Positions 50,809 to 61,230 of a stretch of 64,000 nucleotides of DNA are shown here, one piece after another. The translations under genes were made by a program, and so were the position numbers. This DNA is from an uncultured Pseudomonadota bacterium (GTDB taxonomy: Bacteria; Pseudomonadota; Gammaproteobacteria; Burkholderiales; Thiobacillaceae). How positions within the stretch are numbered: the first letter of the stretch is position 1; the number at the start of each line of letters is the position of its first letter. Below the pieces are notes generated by a model. The model did not search any database, was not told the origin of the DNA, and saw only the letters and a program-made list of their open reading frames with translations. The stretch is taken from positions 19,977-83,976 of the forward strand of contig CAILNT010000099.1 in NCBI GenBank assembly GCA_903835655.1, in the 5' to 3' direction.

Positions 50809-51030
50809 TCAGTCCGGGTCGCGCCCACGGGCGCGGCGAAATCCCCGTTCAAGCAGCCTGGAGATGAACGGCACGCGCGTCAACCTGAAACGGGGGACGG
50901 CCGTCGAGCGCCACTATCCGGCCGCGGCTGGAAGTCGATCGCAATGCCGGCAAGGTCAAGGGCTTGGCGCTCAAGCTCTTTCCGAAAAAGGTCTGCTTGA
51001 GATGGACGTTCGCCGTCACCGGGGTGAGCT
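50809..51030 (+). other. Gap with possible gene remnant
   Basis: No intact gene. From about 50919 the frame leading into PRLEVDRNAGKVKGLALKLF and VCLRWTFAVTG reads like protein with strongly GC-biased third positions but has no start. A second open stretch (from ATG 50864) in another frame precedes it, as if one short gene had suffered a frameshift. No family was recognised. Confidence 0.3.
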
Positions 51031-51873
51031 ATGTCCCTATTCCCTCATGGAGTCCGTACCTTGAACGCCAAGATTCTCGCCCCGGAAGAACATTTCATCG
51101 AGAAAGAGCCGTACTACGAGGCGGTCGGGGACGAGATCGCCATTTTTCATGCGGCCCATGCCCATCGCCTGCCCATCCTGCTGAAGGGCCCCACGGGCTG
51201 CGGCAAGACCCGCTTCATGGAGCATATGGCCTGGCGCCTGAGGCGGCCCCTGATTACGGTTTCCTGCCATGACGATCTCACTGCGTCCGATCTGGTGGGG
51301 CGTTATCTGGTCAAGGGCGGCGAGACCGTGTGGATGGATGGCCCGCTGACCCGTGCGGTGCGTGTCGGCGGCATTTGCTACCTGGACGAGATCGTCGAGG
51401 CCCGCAAGGACACGATGGTGGTGATCCACCCCCTGGCCGACGACCGTCGTACCCTGCCGATGGAGAAGCTCGGCCAACTGCTGGAGGCCACCGCCGATTT
51501 TTGCCTGGCCATCTCCTACAACCCCGGCTACCAGAGCGTGTTGAAGGATCTCAAACAATCCACCCGGCAGCGCTTCGTTGCCCTGGAGTTCGATTATCCG
51601 GCGCCGGACCTCGAAGCCCGCATCGTCGCCGCCGAGTCGGGCGTCGACGCCGAACTGGCCGCCCGTCTGGTGCGCTTTGCCCAGACGACACGCAACCTCA
51701 AGGGTGCCGGCCTGGAAGAGGGTGCTTCGACGCGCCTGCTGGTACATGCCGGCAAGTTGATCTCCGGCGGCATCGCCCCGGTCCTGGCCTGCCGCAGCGC
51801 GGTCGCCCAGGCGATCACCGACGATGCCGACATGCTGGCGGCGATACAGGAGCTCTCTTCTTCCTTGTTTTGA
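51031..51873 (+). CDS. cbbQ: CbbQ/NirQ/NorQ-family AAA+ ATPase
   Basis: A 280-aa MoxR-type ATPase. The family opening [24 protein letters not shown] is followed by Walker [14 protein letters not shown], the loop [13 protein letters not shown], Walker [14 protein letters not shown] and [23 protein letters not shown]. CbbQ with CbbO reactivates RuBisCO; the near-identical NorQ/NirQ serve nitric-oxide or nitrite reductase. A TTG at 51061 with GGAG eight bases upstream is a serious alternative start. The partner gene follows 19 bp later. Confidence 0.9.
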   Translation: MSLFPHGVRTLNAKILAPEEHFIEKEPYYEAVGDEIAIFHAAHAHRLPILLKGPTGCGKTRFMEHMAWRLRRPLITVSCHDDLTASDLVGRYLVKGGETVWMDGPLTRAVRVGGICYLDEIVEARKDTMVVIHPLADDRRTLPMEKLGQLLEATADFCLAISYNPGYQSVLKDLKQSTRQRFVALEFDYPAPDLEARIVAAESGVDAELAARLVRFAQTTRNLKGAGLEEGASTRLLVHAGKLISGGIAPVLACRSAVAQAITDDADMLAAIQELSSSLF

Positions 51874-51892
51874 CCTGGCCCGCACGGTAACC

Positions 51893-53998
51893 ATGAACGC
51901 CGAGGAAATCACCCTGCTGCTCGAAGGCCTCCTGGAAGCGGATTTTTCGTTTCGCAAGGTGGGGCCGACGGCGATCAAGCTGGCCCAGCTCACACAGTCC
52001 GATCAGGATTTTCTCCTCGATTGGGTGAAACGTATCGCCAGCACCAACCTCGAGGTCTCCTGGCAGTTCGCGCGCCGCGCGCCGGCCCTGATCGGCAGCA
52101 TGGATCGCCGCCTGATGGAGGCCTGGGCCGTGGGGGCCTGCGATACCTACGACCAGAAAGGCCTGCGCCCGGCCTTGCAAGTGCTGGAAGAGGCCGATCA
52201 TTACGGCGAACGTCGCCTGGAAATGACCGCCGGCGTGCTGTTCGAGGATCTGGCCGGTGTGCTGGGCAACTTCGTGTGCGGCCTTTCCGGGCGGCGTCTG
52301 CGGGTGGAGCAGGGCGAGAGCCTGTACACCGATACCGAGCGCATCCTGCTGCCCGGGGTGATCGCCCGTTTTCCCGTCGTTGCGGACAACTTCAAACTGG
52401 CCAAGGTGGCGGTGACCCTGCTTTGGGCGCAGACCCGTTTCGGTACTTTTCACGCCGATCTGGCAAGAGCCTGCGCGGACTTTCCCGATCCGCAACGCGC
52501 CCTGAAACAGTTGCACGGACTGGAAACCTTGCGCCTTTGCGCCCGCATCGCCCGCGATTTTCCCGGCCTCCATCGCGATATGGAACGCCTCCGGGCACTG
52601 CTGGGGGAGGGGCTGCCTGCGGGATGGGAAGCCGTGGCACAACGCCTGGCTCAGCCCGACGCGGATCTGGAAGACAGTCTCCACCTCCTCGGAGACGCGG
52701 TGCATCTGCCCGAGTTCACGCCCTGGTGCTATCAGGGCGAGCTCAAGCCCGACGCAGTCGCCGCGGTCGCAGCCGCGCGTCAGGAAAAGGAGAAGGCCCG
52801 GTTGCGCGTGAAACTGGCCGATCTGATGCAAGATCACGTCCGCCGCCCTCCCGATCAGCCGCTCGGGGAGGACAGAGATGCGCCCGAATTCGCCGCCGAA
52901 GTCGACGACGAAGGTGGCCGCCTGGACATGGAAATTACCCTGGATGGCGCCCCCATCGCTCCGCCCGACGATGTCAAAGCCCTGTTTTCCTCCATCTATC
53001 TCGATTTCGGCGAGATCCCTCCCGAATACCTCGTGCCGGCAGGCGAGGGTGAATACGACCCCAGTCTGCTCTTCGACCAGAGCGCAGACCCGGATTCGGT
53101 CTGGCAGGGCAGCTATCACGAGGAAGGCGCGTCGTTCTACCCCGAGTGGGACATGGGCCGCGAGCACTATCGTAAGAACTGGTGCGTGATGCGGGAAAAG
53201 GACGTGCCCCCGGTGCATGACGGGTTCTATCGGGAAACCCTGGAGAAGCACGCCGGCCTGGTGAAGCAGTTGCGCCGCAGCTTCGAAGCCATGCGCGATG
53301 AGAATCGCCTCCTGAAGCGCCAGGTCGACGGCGACGAAGTGGATATCGACGCCCTGGTCGAGGCCCTGGCCGACGCGAAGGATGGACGCGAGATGAGCGA
53401 TCGTCTGTTCGTGCGCCAGCACCGCAGCGAACGCAACATCGCGGTTGCTTTCATGGTGGACATGAGCGGTTCCACGCGCGGCTGGATCAACGAGGCCGAG
53501 CGCGAAGCCCTGATCCTGTTGTGCGAGGCCCTGGAGAGATTGGGTGACCGCTATGCCATCTATGGTTTCTCCGGCATCACCCGCAAGCGCTGCGAACTGT
53601 TCCGCATCAAGACCTTCGCCGAACCCTATTCGGAAGAGGTCAAGGCGCGCATCTCCGGGATTCGTGCCCAGGAATACACGCGCATGGGCTTCGCCATCCG
53701 CCACCTGAGCAAACTGCTGAATGAGGTCGATGCGGCGACCCGTATCTTGATCACCCTATCCGACGGTCGCCCGGACGATTACTTCGATGCCTACCGTGGC
53801 CAGTACGGTATCGAGGACACCCGCATGGCGCTGCTGGAAGCGCGCCGCTCCGGAGTGCATCCCTTCTGCATCACCATCGACCGCGAGGCGCGCGACTACC
53901 TGCCGCACATGTACGGCGCAGCCCGCTACACCATCCTGGACGACGTGCGGCAACTGCCGTTCAAGGTCTCCGACATCTATCGGCGCTTGACGCGGTGA
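51893..53998 (+). CDS. cbbO: CbbO/NorD-type VWA-domain protein
   Basis: A 701-aa partner of CbbQ. Helical N-terminal repeats (about 1-270; NFVCGLSGRRLRVEQ) are followed by an acidic linker (300-400) and a C-terminal von Willebrand A domain with MIDAS residues in VAFMVDMSGSTRGW and ITLSDGRPDDYFDAYRGQYGIEDTRMALLEAR. In RuBisCO activases the VWA domain docks to the substrate enzyme. The start at 51893 removes residues overlapping cbbQ. No RuBisCO gene is in the window, so the NorD alternative stays open. Confidence 0.88.
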   Translation: MNAEEITLLLEGLLEADFSFRKVGPTAIKLAQLTQSDQDFLLDWVKRIASTNLEVSWQFARRAPALIGSMDRRLMEAWAVGACDTYDQKGLRPALQVLEEADHYGERRLEMTAGVLFEDLAGVLGNFVCGLSGRRLRVEQGESLYTDTERILLPGVIARFPVVADNFKLAKVAVTLLWAQTRFGTFHADLARACADFPDPQRALKQLHGLETLRLCARIARDFPGLHRDMERLRALLGEGLPAGWEAVAQRLAQPDADLEDSLHLLGDAVHLPEFTPWCYQGELKPDAVAAVAAARQEKEKARLRVKLADLMQDHVRRPPDQPLGEDRDAPEFAAEVDDEGGRLDMEITLDGAPIAPPDDVKALFSSIYLDFGEIPPEYLVPAGEGEYDPSLLFDQSADPDSVWQGSYHEEGASFYPEWDMGREHYRKNWCVMREKDVPPVHDGFYRETLEKHAGLVKQLRRSFEAMRDENRLLKRQVDGDEVDIDALVEALADAKDGREMSDRLFVRQHRSERNIAVAFMVDMSGSTRGWINEAEREALILLCEALERLGDRYAIYGFSGITRKRCELFRIKTFAEPYSEEVKARISGIRAQEYTRMGFAIRHLSKLLNEVDAATRILITLSDGRPDDYFDAYRGQYGIEDTRMALLEARRSGVHPFCITIDREARDYLPHMYGAARYTILDDVRQLPFKVSDIYRRLTR

Positions 53999-54023
53999 TG
54001 GGGCCGCCCAGGTTTTCAACGAC

Positions 54024-54305
54024 ATGAGTCCGCCACTGCCCCTCGATCTGCGCGCCGGAGCCTATTACAGCAACGGCGCTTACGGCCGTTCCTGGGGCGT
54101 ACGCCAGGTGATCGGCTATGGCCACGATGCGCAGACTGGCGCGGAAATCATCCACTTCAAGGGCATCGCCGGTGTCTGCCGGCGCAAGGACGGGCAATGC
54201 TCCCTGGGCGAATTTCACAAATGGGTCCGCTACGAGGTTGCCCTCAACGAAAACTCCTGGCAGCGCAGCGGCGCAATGGCGGATAGCCCAGAACCGGAGT
54301 CGTAG
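54024..54305 (+). CDS. Conserved small protein next to cbbO
   Basis: A 93-aa protein, not recognised as a named family. It has AGAYYSNGAYGRSWGVRQVIGYG at the start, GKGIAGVCRRKDGQCSLGEFHKW-like Cys pair (CRRKDGQC) and WVRYEVALNENSWQR at the end. It begins 25 bp after cbbO in the same direction and is followed by a terminator, so it is most likely the last gene of the cbbQO unit. Confidence 0.7.
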   Translation: MSPPLPLDLRAGAYYSNGAYGRSWGVRQVIGYGHDAQTGAEIIHFKGIAGVCRRKDGQCSLGEFHKWVRYEVALNENSWQRSGAMADSPEPES

Positions 54306-54323
54306 TGCGCCCTTCCAGACGAA

Positions 54324-54348
54324 AAAAACCGCCCGGAGTGGGCGGTTT
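54324..54348. terminator. Bidirectional terminator between the cbbQO unit and the OmpA-like gene
   Basis: Arms AAAACCGCCC and GGGCGGTTTT around GGAGT. A-tract and T-tract on both sides serve convergent transcripts ending at 54305 and 54367. Confidence 0.92.
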
Positions 54349-54366
54349 TCCCGGGTTGAGCGCGAC

Positions 54367-56010
54367 TTACTTCGCGGTGCCCAGGATGTCGATTTCCACG
54401 CGACGATTGGGCGCGTGGCAATCTCTCAGGGCCGGTTTCGGCAGGATCTTGTCGCACTGGGCCACGGGTTGCGTGTCGCCCATGCCGCTGACCAGAATGA
54501 CGCCAGGCTTGATGCCCTTGGCCACTAGGTAGGACCGGACCGATTTGGCACGCATTTCCGACAGCATGCGGTTGGTCTTGGCGCTGCCGGTGGGGTCGGC
54601 ATGGCCGACCACGCGGATCTGCTCCACGCTGCCCATGGCTTTGATCTTTGCGATCACTTCATCCAGGCGAGTCTTGCCGTCGCGGGATAAATCCTTGATG
54701 CCGGACTTGCCCAACTGGAACAGGGCATCACCGGCCAGGATCACCTTGCTGCTCGTGGGGGCCTGCTTGGCGGCGGCGACCGGTGCGCTAACCGGAGTGG
54801 CGGGATGCGTTGCGATCACCTCGGCGGGGACTGCGACCACGGCCGGAACCGGCGTGACCACCACGGCCGGTTTAGCGGCGACTACCACGGCGGGGGCTGC
54901 GACCACGGCCGGTGCCGGTGTGACCACCACGGCCGGCCTCTCGGCGATCACCGCCGCGGGAGGTACGACCACGGTCGGTTTCGGGGCGGCGGCGACCACC
55001 GGGGCGGCGAAGATCGCGGCAGGTACGGCGGCCACTGCTTTCGCCGCTTCCACGGCCACCGGTGCGGCTGGCTGCACGAAGGCCTTGGCGGGCTCGGGCT
55101 GGGCGACGACGGGAACGACCGTGGCGATCTTGACCGTTTCGACCGGATTGGCCGGCGGCGTCGCCTGCGGGTAGAGCGGTGCGCTGCTGAGCGCAGAGGT
55201 GGTTTGCGGCAGGGTGGGCAGGCCAATATTCGGCAGAGTCGGCAGTGCGGACAGGTTGATGCCGGGGATGAGCCCGGAAAGATTGCCCAGCGTCGCGACC
55301 GGATCCCACATGCTGAAACTGCCGGCGCCCTGCACTGGTGGTTGCGGCGCCCAGGTCAGCCAGTTGCTGGTGCCTGGGCCATAGCTGTTGGGGTTCACCA
55401 CGGCACCCAACATGCCGGTATAAAGCGCGGGGTTGGCCACCGTCGCCGCCAGATTCCATGCGCGCGGATCCATGCCGGACAGGCCCCAGCGGATGTAGGT
55501 GTTGGGGTTGAGGGTGGACAGCAGCGTGTTCCACATCCTGGGGTCGGCGGGCAGCGTCACCCAGCGTATCAGCTTGGCAGGGTCGGAGAGTTGGGTGAGC
55601 AAGGCGGTGTAGAAGTTGGGATCGCCGGTTGCCGCGGCCCACTTCAGGTAGACGCCAGGGTCGGCGAACTGGGCAAGATTGCGCACGGCATTGGGTTGTG
55701 CAGCACTGTTCAACATGTTCAGCCAGCCGCCCGGGTCCATCAAGCCGTTCATCATCGCGACATAGAGGCTGGGCTCGGTCACGGCATTGGCCCAGGGCAC
55801 GAACGCCTTGGGATCCTTGAACGCCGACAGGTTGCGGGAAAAATCGGTCATGCGCGTCAGCCATTCTTCCGGCGACTTCGGCAGGGGCGTATTGGCGGCT
55901 GCGGGAGCGGCAGCCTGGCCGGCGAACGTCGGGATGTCGGTCGTGCCCATCGCAGCTAGGACGGGTGTCGCCGTGATGGCGAGCGCTACGGTGATCAGCT
56001 TCAGTTTCAT
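54367..56010 (-). CDS. OmpA-family protein with N-terminal DP-rich repeats
   Basis: A 547-aa exported protein. A signal peptide (LITVALAITATPVLA) is followed by about six repeats of 25 residues (60-215) with pattern DPxxY/W...W/L...DPxxY, for example DPGVYLKWAAATGDPNFYTA and DPAKLIRWVTLPADPRMWNT. A long Ala/Val/Pro linker with PAVVVTP-type repeats (285-430) precedes a C-terminal OmpA-like peptidoglycan-binding domain (LRVVGHADPTGSAKTNRMLSEMRAKSVRSYL and CHAPNRRVEIDI). It probably tethers an unknown repeat domain to the cell wall. A possible sigma-54 promoter lies at 56069-56086. Confidence 0.85.
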   Translation of the reverse strand: MKLKLITVALAITATPVLAAMGTTDIPTFAGQAAAPAAANTPLPKSPEEWLTRMTDFSRNLSAFKDPKAFVPWANAVTEPSLYVAMMNGLMDPGGWLNMLNSAAQPNAVRNLAQFADPGVYLKWAAATGDPNFYTALLTQLSDPAKLIRWVTLPADPRMWNTLLSTLNPNTYIRWGLSGMDPRAWNLAATVANPALYTGMLGAVVNPNSYGPGTSNWLTWAPQPPVQGAGSFSMWDPVATLGNLSGLIPGINLSALPTLPNIGLPTLPQTTSALSSAPLYPQATPPANPVETVKIATVVPVVAQPEPAKAFVQPAAPVAVEAAKAVAAVPAAIFAAPVVAAAPKPTVVVPPAAVIAERPAVVVTPAPAVVAAPAVVVAAKPAVVVTPVPAVVAVPAEVIATHPATPVSAPVAAAKQAPTSSKVILAGDALFQLGKSGIKDLSRDGKTRLDEVIAKIKAMGSVEQIRVVGHADPTGSAKTNRMLSEMRAKSVRSYLVAKGIKPGVILVSGMGDTQPVAQCDKILPKPALRDCHAPNRRVEIDILGTAK

Positions 56011-56068
56011 GGCGCTTCCTTTTCAGAAATACTTGGGAAAACAGTCTATTAGACATTGCTCATATTCT

Positions 56069-56086
56069 AGCAACGAGGACTCCAAC
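56069..56086 (-). promoter_or_regulatory. Possible sigma-54 promoter for the OmpA-like gene
   Basis: Minus strand GTTGGAGTCCTCGTTGCT has TTGG and TTGCT with GG and GC ten bases apart, but the middle of the -24 box (AGTC for CACG) does not match. Leader would be about 50 bases. Weak call. Confidence 0.3.
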
Positions 56087-56172
56087 GGGTAAGCCGCGAG
56101 CAGGCACAGCAGGAAAATCACCCTCTGCTATGTTGCGGATTGTCTGTAAGTGTCAGGTACTCGCTGCTCTGG

Positions 56173-56199
56173 TTAGCACTCGACATGACAGAGTGCTAA
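56173..56199. promoter_or_regulatory. CIRCE element (HrcA operator) upstream of rpoH
   Basis: TTAGCACTC, nine bases, GAGTGCTAA: a perfect match to the CIRCE inverted repeat. It lies 33 bp before the rpoH start, and TAATAT at its right edge could be the -10 box, so bound HrcA would block initiation. Confidence 0.93.
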
Positions 56200-56231
56200 T
56201 ATTCGCTGGACTTGGTTACAGGAGTAAGCAA

Positions 56232-57089
<858 letters not shown>

Positions 57090-57202
57090 CGGCTACCCGG
57101 GTGGGGCCGTGTGTGTTTCCCGATGGCCAGCCCACATCCACTCAATGCCAGCCTATGGGTCCGGCGAGATGCGGGAGGCCCGTGTGTCGGGCGGTGGCAA
57201 GG

Positions 57203-58563
<1,361 letters not shown>

Positions 58564-58564
<1 letters not shown>

Positions 58565-58599
58565 GACAATACTGTCTGGCAAGGCAGACAGTATTGTCA
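58564..58599. promoter_or_regulatory. Perfect palindrome: candidate operator/enhancer of the sigma-54 activator
   Basis: Arms TGACAATACTGTCTG and CAGACAGTATTGTCA (15 bp, no mismatch) around GCAAGG. The left edge touches the activator's start codon. The centre lies about 130 bp upstream of the expected start of the sigma-54 transcript going right, the normal enhancer distance. In RNA the hairpin would also hide the activator's ribosome site. Confidence 0.8.
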
Positions 58600-58682
58600 A
58601 TACAATTTCATTGCCCGCGCGCTTGCCCTCAACGTAAAATATTATTTGTATAAATATCAATCTGTTGTGTTAATTGTATCGA

Positions 58683-58699
58683 GTGGCACGACCTTTGCT
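58683..58699 (+). promoter_or_regulatory. Sigma-54 promoter of the NifX-like gene
   Basis: GTGGCACGACCTTTGCT matches the sigma-54 core exactly (TGGCACG, four bases, TTGCT). Start of transcription should lie near 58710, giving a leader of about 165 bases before 58875 that contains small ORFs. Confidence 0.9.
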
Positions 58700-58777
58700 G
58701 TGTTTGGATTGGTGCACACCAGGAACCCGGCAAGCTGACATGAAACGACTCTGGCATCGCCTCTGACCCTCGAGCCG

Positions 58778-58873
58778 ATGCTTATCCTCGCCGTCAAGCT
58801 GGCTGTGCTCGACCGCATGCTGTGCGAGGCGAGCGGATGTGCGTTGCAAAGCGCTGACAAACCAAAGGACTGA
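58778..58873 (+). CDS. Possible small ORF, 31 aa, upstream of the NifX-like gene
   Basis: MLILAVKLAVLDRMLCEASG begins a 31-residue ORF whose TGA ends one base before the ATG of the NifX-like gene. It is Leu-rich with two cysteines (C16 and C21). The ribosome site is weak. It could be a regulatory leader or a small partner protein coupled to its neighbour. A still shorter ORF (58740-58766, MKRLWHRL) precedes it. Not recognised; may be chance. Confidence 0.35.
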   Translation: MLILAVKLAVLDRMLCEASGCALQSADKPKD

Positions 58874-58874
58874 C

Positions 58875-59312
58875 ATGCAAATCGCCGTCACCAGCCAGAA
58901 CCGCAAGACGATTACCGGCCACGCCGGCAAGTGCCGCAAATTCTGGGTCTACGAAGTGGAAGACCACGCGGTGCGAAGCAAAAACCTGTTGGAACTCCCC
59001 ATCGAGCAGAGCTTTCACGAGAGCGATCACACCACGCCGCACCCACTCGACGGTGTCGACGTAGTGATTTCAGGCGGCATGGGTTCCGGTCTGAAAAACC
59101 GTCTGAAGCTGAAAGACATCCTCGCCGTAGCCACGTCGGAAACCGATCCGGACCAAGCGGTGGCCGCCTGGCTCGCCGGCAGCCTGATCGAACTGGCGCC
59201 CGACGCGGAGCATGGCCACGATCATGACCACGAGCATGGCCACGGCCACACCGTGTCGATCGCGACCTTGAGCGTGGACGCTTTCTCAACCCTTAAACGA
59301 CTGGCCATGTAA
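58875..59312 (+). CDS. NifX/NifB-type FeMo-cofactor-binding domain protein with His-rich tail
   Basis: A 145-aa protein of the dinitrogenase iron-molybdenum cofactor family: MQIAVTSQNRKTITGHAGKC at the start, VDVVISGGMGSGLKNRLKLKDI in the middle. A tail near residue 115 carries an H/D/E/G run (HGHDHDHEHGHGH) fit for metal binding. AAAGGA lies six bases before the ATG. No nitrogenase gene is nearby. Family members outside nif clusters have unknown roles, likely metal-cluster handling. Expression is predicted to depend on sigma-54 and the divergent activator. Confidence 0.85.
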   Translation: MQIAVTSQNRKTITGHAGKCRKFWVYEVEDHAVRSKNLLELPIEQSFHESDHTTPHPLDGVDVVISGGMGSGLKNRLKLKDILAVATSETDPDQAVAAWLAGSLIELAPDAEHGHDHDHEHGHGHTVSIATLSVDAFSTLKRLAM

Positions 59313-59390
59313 CAAACTCCGCTGCAAGGAAATCCCCCGGTTAGTCGCCGAAATCAAAGGCGTGTTGAAGCAGCACTGGCGAAGCCTTCC

Positions 59391-59452
59391 CTGTAGTGCT
59401 GGCATCCTTGCCGGCGTCTTTGAAAACTGCCGGCTGCAAGCCGGCGCTACAG
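59391..59452. repeat. Long imperfect palindromic repeat
   Basis: Left arm CTGTAGTGCTGGCATCCTT followed by GCCGGC; right arm GCCGGCTGCAAGCCGGC followed by GCTACAG. This type of dispersed intergenic palindrome is common in related genomes. Together with the next repeat it fills the 368-bp gap from 59313 to 59680, which holds no gene. Confidence 0.65.
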
Positions 59453-59513
59453 TGACGCGATTATTTCGGCCCTGAATCAACGAGTTGAAGTGTGCTTCTT
59501 GAGCGGGCGGAAA

Positions 59514-59588
59514 AGCGGCATTTCGCGCCTTCCGCCGAATGTTTGGCATTCGGCAGATAACGCCGGCCCGCCGGCTCATCCGCCCTAC
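59514..59588. repeat. REP-like palindromic repeat, copy 2
   Basis: GGGCGGAAAAGCGG ... GCGCCTTCCGCCGAATGTTT-GGCATTCGGC ... TCCGCCCTAC, related to the element at 9214-9293 but with a degenerate right half. Confidence 0.65.
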
Positions 59589-59680
59589 GCGGGCTTGTCG
59601 TCCCATTTCCCCTGAGTGAGCCGCCGGTGTCCCGCAAAAGAAAAGGCCACTCCGAAAAGTGGCCTAAGTTCTTGGTTATT

Positions 59681-59742
59681 TGGTGGGCCCCCCGAGAGTC
59701 GAACTCGGCACCAACGGATTATGAGTCCAAACCGTGAGGCCC
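59681..59742 (-). pseudogene. tRNA-Ile(CAT)-like remnant lacking a D-arm; probable attachment site
   Basis: Minus strand 59728-59681 matches the 3' part of a tRNA-Ile2: loop CTCATAA with anticodon CAT, variable TTGGTG, T-arm CCGAG-TTCGACT-CTCGG, acceptor GGGGCCC, A and CCA. Upstream, GGGCCTC can still pair with the acceptor strand, but only about seven bases separate it from the anticodon arm, so no D-arm exists. The integrase gene lies 210 bp away. Best explained as the att site left by integration; an intact tRNA is expected at the far end, outside the window. An automatic tRNA search may miss it or call it tRNA-Met. Confidence 0.7.
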
Positions 59743-59952
59743 CACCCTTTGGACTACAGTGAAGAAGGCTAACAAGTTTTTCCGTTCTCGGAGGGTGCCC
59801 GACCACCGCACCGAACCGGCGACCGAACAAAAGTGCCCCATACGAGTTTCGGCAGGGTGACATACTGAGTCGACACAACGGCAAAGCTATGCAAACCACC
59901 GACCACCAAGCCAGTCAGTATACCATCCCGCCGAACTCGCCCGAACTTCTCC

Positions 59953-61227
59953 CTACGCCGCCTTCGGGAACGCAACGACATTGCTGGCTGGTGCCGGCTC
60001 CAGCACCGTCCCTGCCGCGCTCTCGGATGGCGCAGCCGCCATGGGAGGCGTCGGCATCGGCAAGCCCGGTAGGTTCACTGCCGCCGCGCTGGCCGCTTCC
60101 CGCAACTGCTGCTCCGATATATGCGAGTAGCGAAGGGTCGTCTTGCTATCAGCATGGTGCAACAGCTTTTGCACTTCGAAAAGACTCCTGCCAGCGGCCA
60201 GAATACGTGTTGCAAAGGTATGCCTCAGATCGTGCATGCGCGTCTTCTCGGACAATTTCGCCAGCTTGCGAATCTCGGACCACTGTTTTGCCAGATTGGA
60301 ATAAGGCTTGCCGGTGCTCGGATTGGGGAACAGATATTCCGACTTGCCCTGCGTGCCCACCTGCTGGAGTATCTCCTTGGCGCTGTCGTTGAGATACACA
60401 ATCTTCTGACGCTTCGACTTGTTCCTGTCGCCGCCGATACGCCAAGTGCCGTTTTCCAGATTCATTTCACTCCAACGGCCGAACGTTGCCTCTGCATACC
60501 TCACGCCAGTCGTTGCCAGTAACATCAGGATCGCGGCAATGGTGCGGTTCGGGTACGCCTGCAAGACCTCCATCAGGCGCTGCAATGCGGCCTCATCGAG
60601 ATAGTTCTCGACTTGATTGTCCACCAGCAGCAGAGGAAATCGCGCCAGCACATTCTTTTCCGACATTTCCCATTGCGTGGCAAGCGACAGCATACGTTTC
60701 AGAAGTTTCAGATGATGGTCGTTAGAAGCCGGACTCATTTTCTCCTCGGTTAATGTGTTCTGGAACTGTTGGGCTTGGTAGCGGGTGATCTCAGTCAGCT
60801 TCTTCTCACCGAACTTTGGCTTGATTCGCAGTCGATACATTGACTCGTCCTTGTTCCATGACCTTTTGTGCAGCTTGGCATGGGGCAGGTAGTGCTCAGT
60901 CCAGAAGGTATCGAGGGTAATTTCGCCCATGACTGGCTTGAGGACAGGCGGTTGCTTAGCGGCGATTGCACGTTCGGCTTTCCATATGGCAACTTGCTTG
61001 CGCGCTTGCGGTATCGTTTTCTCATTGATCGTGCCAATACGCTGCGACGTCGACTTTTTTGTATCGAGGCGCTTATAACGCCAGTAGTAGCAAGGGTCAG
61101 ATTGCGCCGCAGCGAAAACCTGGATGATGAGCCCTCGCATAACAGAGTCGCAGAATTCGGCACGCAACTCGCCGGGTGGTACGACCAGTCCTGTCTCCAG
61201 GAATGATTTTGTGAACTCGATGATCAT
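59953..61227 (-). CDS. Tyrosine-type site-specific integrase
   Basis: A 424-aa phage-type integrase. An N-terminal Arm-DNA-like domain (VVPPGELRAEFCDSVMRGL) precedes the SAM-like core-binding domain (LDTFWTEHYLPHAKLHKRSW). The catalytic domain has R in TTGVRYAEATFGRW, HxxR in MHDLRHTFATRIL, and H and Tyr in LLHHADSKTTLRYSHIS. An Ala/Pro-rich tail ends the protein. It faces the tRNA remnant and probably cuts within it. Confidence 0.95.
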   Translation of the reverse strand: MIIEFTKSFLETGLVVPPGELRAEFCDSVMRGLIIQVFAAAQSDPCYYWRYKRLDTKKSTSQRIGTINEKTIPQARKQVAIWKAERAIAAKQPPVLKPVMGEITLDTFWTEHYLPHAKLHKRSWNKDESMYRLRIKPKFGEKKLTEITRYQAQQFQNTLTEEKMSPASNDHHLKLLKRMLSLATQWEMSEKNVLARFPLLLVDNQVENYLDEAALQRLMEVLQAYPNRTIAAILMLLATTGVRYAEATFGRWSEMNLENGTWRIGGDRNKSKRQKIVYLNDSAKEILQQVGTQGKSEYLFPNPSTGKPYSNLAKQWSEIRKLAKLSEKTRMHDLRHTFATRILAAGRSLFEVQKLLHHADSKTTLRYSHISEQQLREAASAAAVNLPGLPMPTPPMAAAPSESAAGTVLEPAPASNVVAFPKAA

Positions 61228-61230
61228 TGG

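Noticed and set aside
54780..55080. Tandem repeat resembling a CRISPR array
   Set aside because: The repeat units encode the Ala/Val/Pro linker of the OmpA-like protein in frame, with no unique spacers.
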